Assembly (NCBI GenBank): GCA_002778715.1
Contig: PFAA01000031.1
Span: 26,956 to 36,715 of the forward strand
Direction of reading: 5' to 3'
Length of the DNA stretch: 9,760 nt
Source of the DNA: Candidatus Campbellbacteria bacterium CG10_big_fil_rev_8_21_14_0_10_35_52
GTDB taxonomy: Bacteria; Patescibacteriota; Minisyncoccia; Phycocordibacterales; UBA2163
Part shown: in pieces, positions 4,991 through 9,760 of the stretch
How the letters are laid out: each line of letters starts with the position of its first letter
Position numbering within the stretch: the first letter of the stretch is position 1
Position numbers and translations under genes: made by a program
Notes under the pieces: model-generated
The model's input: the letters and a program-made list of their open reading frames with translations, nothing else
What the model was told of the DNA's origin: nothing
Database searches by the model: none

Positions 4991-5980
4991 TTACTCCGTC
5001 AAAAGATTTTTAACAATTTTTACCATCGTTTCTTTTTCTTTCGGGTCGCTTTCAGCGACAAGAAGCGCCAAAGCGGCAAGAGCATTGTCGTTTATCTTTC
5101 TTTCACCTGTTTTTTTGAAAAGAAAATTTGTTTTGTCCAAAAAATACACAAATAAAAAGGCGGCGGAGCGTTTGTTTCCGTCAGAAAAAGGGTGGTCTTT
5201 GATGATGAAGTAAAGCAGGTGCGACGCTTTGTCCTCTATTGATGGATAAAGTTCTTTGCCTCCGAATGACTGATAAAGGCCTTTGATGATACCTTCAAAA
5301 CTTCCGTCTTTTTCATTTCCAAACAAATCACTCGCTTCTTTTTTCAAAAGTAATTCTTTTCTTAATTCAGTTATTATTTTCAAGCAATTACCATATTTCA
5401 GAACAAATTTTGTTTTCCCGCCTTTTGATTCTTTGAGTTGCCCTTTATCATATTGTTCAAGGATGGTCAGCGTTTTAGCGTAATCGGAAAGCAAGTTCAA
5501 AATTTCTCCCGCTTGCCCGCTCAATAATTCCTTTTTTGATTTTTCTTGCAAAAACAAGATGGCTGTTTGTAGTTCTTGAAATTTTTCGCGGGCTTCCAAA
5601 AGCCGTTTTTCGTTAATGACATATCCCTGTAGTAAATATTTTTTCAAAACCGATGTTACCCATTTTCTAAAATGAACGGCTCGGGCAGAATTTGTCCTAT
5701 ATCCAACCGCTAAAATCACATCAAGACCATAAAATTCAACAGGTTTATCGGAATTTGCAATGTGCATTTTTTGCACATTGCTTTTTCGTTTAATTTCTTT
5801 GCCAGTAAAGATATTTTTAATATGTTTAGTAATAACCGTTCTTTCTTTGCCAAATAACTTCCCGATTTCTGCCTGGGTCAGCCAAACTGTCTCATTTTCA
5901 AAACGCACTTTTAAATCAACCTCATTTTTTGAAGTTTTATAAATTATTATTTCCCCTTTTTTAAAATTCTCTTTTTTCAT
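4991..5980 (-). CDS. RhuM-type N-terminal domain fused to a Fic/Doc domain
   Basis: Fic domains usually transfer AMP, or another phosphate-containing group, to target proteins; Doc-type ones act as toxins. The 329-residue product has an N-terminal RhuM-like region (about 10-125) with the typical VRFENETVWLTQAEIGKLFG and YGLDVILAVGYRTNS segments, which is probably DNA- or protein-binding. A middle helical, charged segment (about 125-220) follows. The C-terminal Fic domain has HPFSDGNKR at 263-271, containing catalytic H263, the acidic D267 and the Doc-like Lys270 in place of the second Gly of classical GNGR. I saw no clear inhibitory helix motif and no separate antitoxin gene beside it. It is the first gene of the scpA run and has its own promoter-like box at 6048-6040. 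The role is unknown. Confidence 0.85.
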   Translation of the reverse strand: MKKENFKKGEIIIYKTSKNEVDLKVRFENETVWLTQAEIGKLFGKERTVITKHIKNIFTGKEIKRKSNVQKMHIANSDKPVEFYGLDVILAVGYRTNSARAVHFRKWVTSVLKKYLLQGYVINEKRLLEAREKFQELQTAILFLQEKSKKELLSGQAGEILNLLSDYAKTLTILEQYDKGQLKESKGGKTKFVLKYGNCLKIITELRKELLLKKEASDLFGNEKDGSFEGIIKGLYQSFGGKELYPSIEDKASHLLYFIIKDHPFSDGNKRSAAFLFVYFLDKTNFLFKKTGERKINDNALAALALLVAESDPKEKETMVKIVKNLLTE

Positions 5981-6039
5981 TAAAAATTACTATATGTTTT
6001 TTCCTAAAAGACTTCCATCATATAGTTATGTTTACTGTA

Positions 6040-6048
6040 ATTATAACA
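6040..6048 (-). promoter_or_regulatory. Extended -10 promoter of the RhuM-Fic/scp run
   Basis: TATAAT (6045-6040) is preceded by TGT (6048-6046), giving an extended -10 (TGn-TATAAT). No good -35 is seen. The box sits just after the terminator of the preceding small gene, and the predicted leader to the ATG at 5980 is about 50 nt. Confidence 0.5.
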
Positions 6049-6060
6049 CAAAAAATATAA

Positions 6061-6088
6061 GGGATAGACCAATGTTGCGGTCTACCCC
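6061..6088 (-). terminator. Terminator of the 59-residue gene
   Basis: GGGATAGACC (6061-6070) pairs with GGTCTACCCC (6079-6088), 10 bp with one A-C mismatch and an 8-nt loop. On the minus strand it is followed by a T-rich run with six consecutive T (6060-6050). It is 20 nt past the stop codon of the small gene, in the position expected for a Rho-independent terminator. Confidence 0.75.
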
Positions 6089-6108
6089 TTCGTTATCACT
6101 TATTTTAT

Positions 6109-6288
6109 TTAACAGAAAAACATACGGTGTATGTAATAATCCAATCTGCCAGTATTGTTCCACACAGTGACCTCATAGTCAGTCATTTCGTAAATAAGAA
6201 TTTGATCAACGATCTTGTTGATTTTTCTTTTTAACTCCCTCCTTGTTAAATACTCTTTTGGCAATTTGACATTATCAAGTGTTGACAT
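6109..6288 (-). CDS. Small protein of unknown function, 59 residues
   Basis: An ATG at 6288 opens a 60-codon frame ending in TAA. The product begins MSTLDNVKLPKEYLTRRELK and ends HRMFFC. The first half is strongly basic and probably helical (RRELKRKINKIVDQI, about 16-30); the second half is aromatic and polar (YEMTDYEVTVWNNTGRLDYY, about 33-52). There is no signal peptide or membrane helix. It has the best Shine-Dalgarno site in the window (AAGGAG, 7 nt before the ATG), a plausible promoter and a terminator, so it looks like a single-gene transcript. I recognise no family. A small DNA- or RNA-binding or toxin/antitoxin-type protein is conceivable, but that is speculation. Confidence 0.75.
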   Translation of the reverse strand: MSTLDNVKLPKEYLTRRELKRKINKIVDQILIYEMTDYEVTVWNNTGRLDYYIHRMFFC

Positions 6289-6295
6289 ATCTATG

Positions 6296-6301
6296 CTCCT
6301 T
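6296..6301 (-). promoter_or_regulatory. Strong Shine-Dalgarno site of the 59-residue gene
   Basis: AAGGAG lies 7 nt upstream of the ATG at 6288. No other gene in the window has a site this good, which fixes this start and marks the gene as different from its neighbours. Confidence 0.85.
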
Positions 6302-6367
6302 TTCTCTGATCCCGTCAGATGTCGGTCGCTTTTGGCGAAAGATTAAAATATTCAAAATACTACCTAC

Positions 6368-6395
6368 ACCATACAGGAATTTTATAAAAAGTCAA
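6368..6395 (-). promoter_or_regulatory. Promoter of the 59-residue gene
   Basis: TTGACT (6395-6390, 5/6) is followed by 16 nt and TATGGT (6373-6368, 4/6). The leader to the ATG would be about 70 nt and contains two small hairpins: TCGC / GCGA (6326-6329, 6335-6338) and TCTGA / TCAGA (6305-6309, 6315-6319). Confidence 0.45.
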
Positions 6396-6431
6396 GGATT
6401 TTGCTAGTCTTTGGCTTATTTATTGAGTTTT

Positions 6432-7778
6432 TTACTCCTTCTTTGGTTTATCGGTAGATAGTAAAACATCTATCCTGTTTAAGTCTCTTGGAAATAATGT
6501 CGCTTCTTTGACATTTTCTAAATCGAGAAGTTTGGCGGTGAGCCGTTCCAGTCCCATTCCAAAACCGCCATGCGGAGGCATACCGCTTTTGAAAGCTTGC
6601 AGATAAAAACTGAATTTATCTGGATTAAGTCCTTTTTTCTTGAGCGCTTCCACGAGCTCTGTATATTTGTGGATACGCTCCGCGCCGGTGGTTATCTCTA
6701 CTCCCCTGAAAAGCAAATCAAAACCTTTGGCGTATCCAGGGTCATTCTCGTCTTCATAGGTGTAAAAAGGTCTTTTTGTCATCGGGAAATGGGTTATAAA
6801 AATAAAATCGGAGGCAAATTGTTTTTGGGCGTATTCGCACAGCCATCTTTCGTGTTGTGGTTCCAAATCCGGCTCTTTGAGACAATCTTCCCCTGTTTCT
6901 TTCTTTATAATCTCCTGCGCTTCTCTTAATTTCATCGCCGGAATATTTTCCAGCACTTCCGGAACTTTCGCTTTGAGCAAATCAAATTCTTTCGCGCGAG
7001 TTTCTTTAAGCGCGTCCATTATGAACTTAAGCAGGCGGTTTCCTATCTTCATTATATCCGTGTGGTCTTTGATGAATCCCATCTCTATGTCCAAGCTCGT
7101 GTATTCATTAAGATGACGCGTGGTGCTATGCTTTTCCGCTCTATAGACATTACCGACGGTAAAAACTTTTTCAAAAACACCCACCATTATTTGTTTATAT
7201 AATTGAGGGCTTTGAGCTAAATGAGCGATATGCTTAAAGTAAGTTACATCAAAAGAATTCGCGCCGCCTTCCGCGTCCTCCCCTATCAATTTCGGCGCTT
7301 GGAATTCCGTAAATCCTTCTTGATTTAAAAATTTCCGGAAAGCTTTTGTTATTTCCGCCTGAACTTTAAAAATTGCTTTGGCTTTTTCCGTTCTTAAAGT
7401 AAGCGGAAGATTGTCCAAATGTGTGTCAAGGTTTATTACAGCGTCTTTTTCAAACGGAATTTCAGCTTCACTAAGAATTTTTACTTCCATTATCTCCACT
7501 TCCACTTCGCCTAATTCTTCGTTTTTATTCACCATTTTTTCCGGCCTTTTGTTGACCTTGCCGACAATTTCCACCACCCACTCCGAACGGAGCTTGCTTG
7601 CGGCGCTATGCGCCTCTTTATGATTAGGCAAAGCTACAGTCTGAACTTTGCCGGACATATCCCGCAAGTCAATGAAAATAAGTTTTCCATGGTCGCGACG
7701 AACATCAACAAAGCCGTCTATTATAATTTCTTCGTCTATGTGGTCTTTTAAGTCTTTTATATATATTCTATTTTTCAT
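6432..7778 (-). CDS. aspS: Aspartyl-tRNA synthetase, archaeal/eukaryotic-like short form
   Basis: This class II synthetase charges tRNA-Asp with aspartate in the cytoplasm. At 448 residues it lacks the large GAD insertion of the usual bacterial enzyme (about 590). Order: N-terminal OB-fold anticodon-binding domain (about 15-105, with RRDHGKLIFIDLRDMSGKVQ), then the catalytic domain with LAQSPQLYKQ (188-197), motif 2 VYRAEKHSTTRHLNE (211-225) and motif 3 GFGMGLERL (405-413). LAQSPQLYKQ and RHLNEYTSLD favour AspRS over the related AsnRS. Whether it is non-discriminating (also charging tRNA-Asn) cannot be decided from the sequence. The start at 7778 has no Shine-Dalgarno. The 64-nt gap after trpS is AT-rich and repeat-like, so the two may be co-transcribed. 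Confidence 0.92.
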   Translation of the reverse strand: MKNRIYIKDLKDHIDEEIIIDGFVDVRRDHGKLIFIDLRDMSGKVQTVALPNHKEAHSAASKLRSEWVVEIVGKVNKRPEKMVNKNEELGEVEVEIMEVKILSEAEIPFEKDAVINLDTHLDNLPLTLRTEKAKAIFKVQAEITKAFRKFLNQEGFTEFQAPKLIGEDAEGGANSFDVTYFKHIAHLAQSPQLYKQIMVGVFEKVFTVGNVYRAEKHSTTRHLNEYTSLDIEMGFIKDHTDIMKIGNRLLKFIMDALKETRAKEFDLLKAKVPEVLENIPAMKLREAQEIIKKETGEDCLKEPDLEPQHERWLCEYAQKQFASDFIFITHFPMTKRPFYTYEDENDPGYAKGFDLLFRGVEITTGAERIHKYTELVEALKKKGLNPDKFSFYLQAFKSGMPPHGGFGMGLERLTAKLLDLENVKEATLFPRDLNRIDVLLSTDKPKKE

Positions 7779-7842
7779 AATTTATGTTTTAGAATTTGTC
7801 TACAATTTGTTTATAATTTAATGCTTGTAATTTGTAATTTTT

Positions 7843-8823
7843 TTATAATATAACGCCTATTTTTTCTCTAACTCTTTTCATTTTCTTTTCAGCTTTTTCT
7901 CGTATTTTTTCTCCATTTTCTTTCAGCATATTTATTATAACGATTTTGTCTTTATTAAGCTCCACTCTTTTTTCTCTGAACGGTTTGATGAATTTTTTAA
8001 TATTCTTCGCTAAAATTTCTTTTGATTCTTTATATCCGATATTGCCTTCTTCATATCTTTTTTTAATATCAACAAGTTCTTTGTCGCTGAATAATTTATG
8101 AAGAGCGAACACAGTATCAGTTTCTGCGTTCTTTGCTTCTTTTACGCCTTTTGAATTGGTTACAATTGACATTACAAGTTTATCAATTTCATCATCCTCC
8201 GCAAAAAGCGGAATGGTATTGTTGTAACTTTTACTCATTTTTTGTCCGTCAATTCCCGGCACGGTCGCCACATCTTCTAAAATCAACGGTTTGGGAAGTT
8301 TGAATTCTTCTCCAAAAATTCTATTAAATTTTTCCGCCGTGTCGCGGGCAATCTCTATATGTTGTTTTTGGTCAGCACCAACTGGCACAATATCCGTATC
8401 ATACATTAAAATATCCGCCGCCATAAGCATAGGATAATCAAAAGTTCCGATGCTAATTTCTTTATTTTTTGCTTGCGCGTCCTTGAAAGCGTGCGCCCGC
8501 ATAAGATACGGCATTGTAGTAATAGTATTAAAAATCAGAGCAAGTTCAGTATGTTGAGGAACATCTGACTGTTTAAATATAGTCACTTTTTTAGGGTCAA
8601 GACCAATAGAAAGGTAGTCAAGCGCTACTTCAAAAATATTTTTTTTCATTTCTTCTTTATTCTGAATGGTATTAAGCGCGTGATAATCCGCAACAAAGAT
8701 TAACGATTCTTCATAATCGTTTTGTAAGTTTATAACTTGCTTCATCATACCAAAGTAGTTGCCTATATGCGGTACTCCTGTGGGCTTAACTCCGGAGAGT
8801 AATATTTTCTTTTTATCTCTCAT
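7843..8823 (-). CDS. trpS: Tryptophanyl-tRNA synthetase
   Basis: This class I synthetase charges tRNA-Trp with tryptophan. The 326-residue product has the normal bacterial length and landmarks: SGVKPTGVPHIGNYFG with the HIGH-type motif HIGN (19-22), the FDYPMLMAADILMYDTDIVP and VGADQKQHIEIARD segments (about 128-161) that shape the active site, and KMSKS (195-199). The C-terminal part is lysine-rich and helical. No T-box leader is seen upstream. A -10 box ends 6 nt before the ATG at 8823, suggesting a leaderless message. aspS follows after 64 nt in the same direction. Confidence 0.95.
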   Translation of the reverse strand: MRDKKKILLSGVKPTGVPHIGNYFGMMKQVINLQNDYEESLIFVADYHALNTIQNKEEMKKNIFEVALDYLSIGLDPKKVTIFKQSDVPQHTELALIFNTITTMPYLMRAHAFKDAQAKNKEISIGTFDYPMLMAADILMYDTDIVPVGADQKQHIEIARDTAEKFNRIFGEEFKLPKPLILEDVATVPGIDGQKMSKSYNNTIPLFAEDDEIDKLVMSIVTNSKGVKEAKNAETDTVFALHKLFSDKELVDIKKRYEEGNIGYKESKEILAKNIKKFIKPFREKRVELNKDKIVIINMLKENGEKIREKAEKKMKRVREKIGVIL

Positions 8824-8829
8824 TACAAA

Positions 8830-8838
8830 ATAATACCA
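8830..8838 (-). promoter_or_regulatory. Possible extended -10 promoter of trpS, leaderless type
   Basis: TATTAT (8835-8830, 5/6) is preceded by TGG (8838-8836), forming an extended -10. It ends 6 nt before the ATG, the same spacing as at the transposase gene. The region is very AT-rich and no convincing -35 is seen, so confidence is low. Confidence 0.3.
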
Positions 8839-8887
8839 AAAAACAGCTAATTTTAAAAGCTCTTAAAAACAATTAAAAAATAAAATA

Positions 8888-8966
8888 AATTTTCCTATCC
8901 AAAGACTGTCTTTGGACGAGGATGTGCGACGTCGGATGTCGCACATATCCTTGGATGAAAAAATTT
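8888..8966 (-). terminator. Paired-hairpin region, likely terminator of the histidine kinase gene
   Basis: Two hairpins stand side by side: TCCAAAGAC / GTCTTTGGA (8898-8906, 8908-8916) and ATGTGCGAC / GTCGCACAT (8922-8930, 8938-8946, 7-nt loop). ATCC (8897-8900) can alternatively pair with GGAT (8953-8956) as part of an imperfect outer stem, and AT-rich arms flank it. On the minus strand the first hairpin is followed by a T-rich stretch (8893-8875), as expected for a terminator. It lies between the kinase stop (8983) and the trpS start (8823). Confidence 0.5.
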
Positions 8967-8982
8967 TATGGGAACTTATATT

Positions 8983-9760
8983 TTATATAGAGTTTAATTC
9001 CACAAAAAAAGTTGAACCCTTACCTTCTCCTTCCGATTCCGCCCAAAGTTTTCCGCCTTTATGCGCCAGCATCATTTGTTTAGCGAGATAGAGTCCAAGC
9101 CCTGTGCCTTGAGTGTTTGTGTCGCTCGCATTTTTGGCGCGGACGAATTTACTGAAAAGTTTTTGCATACTTTCTTTTGATATTCCTATGCCAGTATCAG
9201 AAATCTGTAAAAGCAATTTATTTCTCTTTTCATCTTTAGAAAGTGAAATCGTTACGGAACCCTTTTTAGTATATTTGACGGCATTATCTATTAGATTTAT
9301 TATTACCTGTTTCATCTTGCTTATATCAATATTCGCTTTATATTTTTTTGAATCGTCAATATTTACAATAAATTTAAGTCCTGTTTTTTTAACAGTTGGT
9401 TTTAATTCCTCTAATATCTCGCTAACTAATTTTTCAAAATCTGATTTTAGAAAATTATATTTCATAGTTCCTATTTCAATTCGCGATATGTTTAAATAAT
9501 CTCCAACTACAAGCGCAAGTCCGTTGCTTGACTGATAGATTTTATCAAGCGCTCCCCTTACTTTTTCTGACACATCGCCGTATGAACCCTCTTGTATGAG
9601 AGATATATACCCCTTTATGGCTGTAAGTGGAGCGCGTATCTGATGTGTAGCAAACGATACAAATTCAGACTTAAGTTTATCTAATTCTTTCAGATGTATA
9701 TTCGCTTGTTCAAGATTTTTCGCAAGTTTTCCAATCTGCTCGCGAGCGTTAACTTCTTTG
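8983..9760 (-). CDS. Sensor histidine kinase, C-terminal part (5' end outside window)
   Basis: The visible 258 residues are the catalytic core of a two-component sensor kinase, which autophosphorylates on His and passes the phosphate to a response regulator. A charged, coiled-coil-like linker (visible residues 1-32) leads to the H-box SFATHQIRAPLTAIKGY with phosphoacceptor H39. The ATPase domain follows with the N-box IINLIDNAVKYT, the G1 box ISDTGIGIS, an F-box around LFSKFVRA and the G2 box GTGLGLYLA, ending in STFFVEL. The frame is open to the window edge; a GTG at 9573 is internal, not the start, because the H-box lies upstream of it. The sensor domain is not visible, and no response regulator is in the window. 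Confidence 0.93.
   Translation of the reverse strand, partial: KEVNAREQIGKLAKNLEQANIHLKELDKLKSEFVSFATHQIRAPLTAIKGYISLIQEGSYGDVSEKVRGALDKIYQSSNGLALVVGDYLNISRIEIGTMKYNFLKSDFEKLVSEILEELKPTVKKTGLKFIVNIDDSKKYKANIDISKMKQVIINLIDNAVKYTKKGSVTISLSKDEKRNKLLLQISDTGIGISKESMQKLFSKFVRAKNASDTNTQGTGLGLYLAKQMMLAHKGGKLWAESEGEGKGSTFFVELNSI

Noticed and set aside
6570..6929. Plus-strand 119-codon frame antisense to aspS
   Set aside because: It is a shadow of the clearly supported aspS gene, with no recognisable domain.
8824..8982. T-box riboswitch upstream of trpS
   Set aside because: No T-box consensus (a GGGTGG-containing segment) or specifier-loop arrangement is seen, only hairpins.
1..9760. Alternative genetic code with TGA as glycine (as in SR1/Gracilibacteria)
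   Set aside because: All genes read at family-typical length under the standard code, and no in-frame TGA is needed.

Overview
The window is AT-rich, and every supported gene lies on the minus strand, so transcription runs right to left. The gene content fits a Candidate Phyla Radiation (Patescibacteria/Parcubacteria-like) bacterium. It has a short archaeal-type aspartyl-tRNA synthetase, a divergent MraY, a RhuM-Fic fusion and a REP-associated tyrosine transposase (RAYT) with palindromes. Shine-Dalgarno signals are mostly absent, and several -10 boxes sit only 6-10 nt before a start codon. The organism call is inference from these traits; no rRNA or tRNA gene is present to test it. The standard code reads all genes at full length, and stops are TAA (one TAG), so no recoding is needed.

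Right to left: the C-terminal part of a sensor histidine kinase (9760-8983) is followed by a hairpin-rich gap, then tryptophanyl-tRNA synthetase (trpS) and aspartyl-tRNA synthetase (aspS). A 59-residue gene of unknown function follows at 6288-6109, with its own promoter, a strong ribosome binding site and a terminator. Next is a run starting with a RhuM-Fic protein (5980-4991), then scpA, a RAYT transposase, scpB and a D-Ala-D-Ala carboxypeptidase (dacA-like). ScpA and ScpB form the SMC condensin complex. Their genes are usually adjacent but are split here by the RAYT unit. Three copies of a 23-nt palindrome lie beside and inside the transposase gene.

Between dacA and mraY lies a gene-free stretch (1455-1811) packed with paired segments. 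It has a promoter-like sequence at its upstream end and a strong terminator hairpin at its downstream end. I read it as a candidate structured non-coding RNA of about 320 nt, and it is the best candidate for something undescribed. mraY follows with its own promoter. After it come a gene-free stretch with AT-rich tandem repeats and a hairpin, and the first 23 codons of a probable secreted or membrane protein at the left edge.

Functionally, the window combines cell-wall synthesis (mraY), wall trimming (dacA), chromosome organisation (scpA/scpB), translation (trpS, aspS), signalling (histidine kinase) and mobile or accessory elements (RAYT with palindromes, RhuM-Fic, the small gene).
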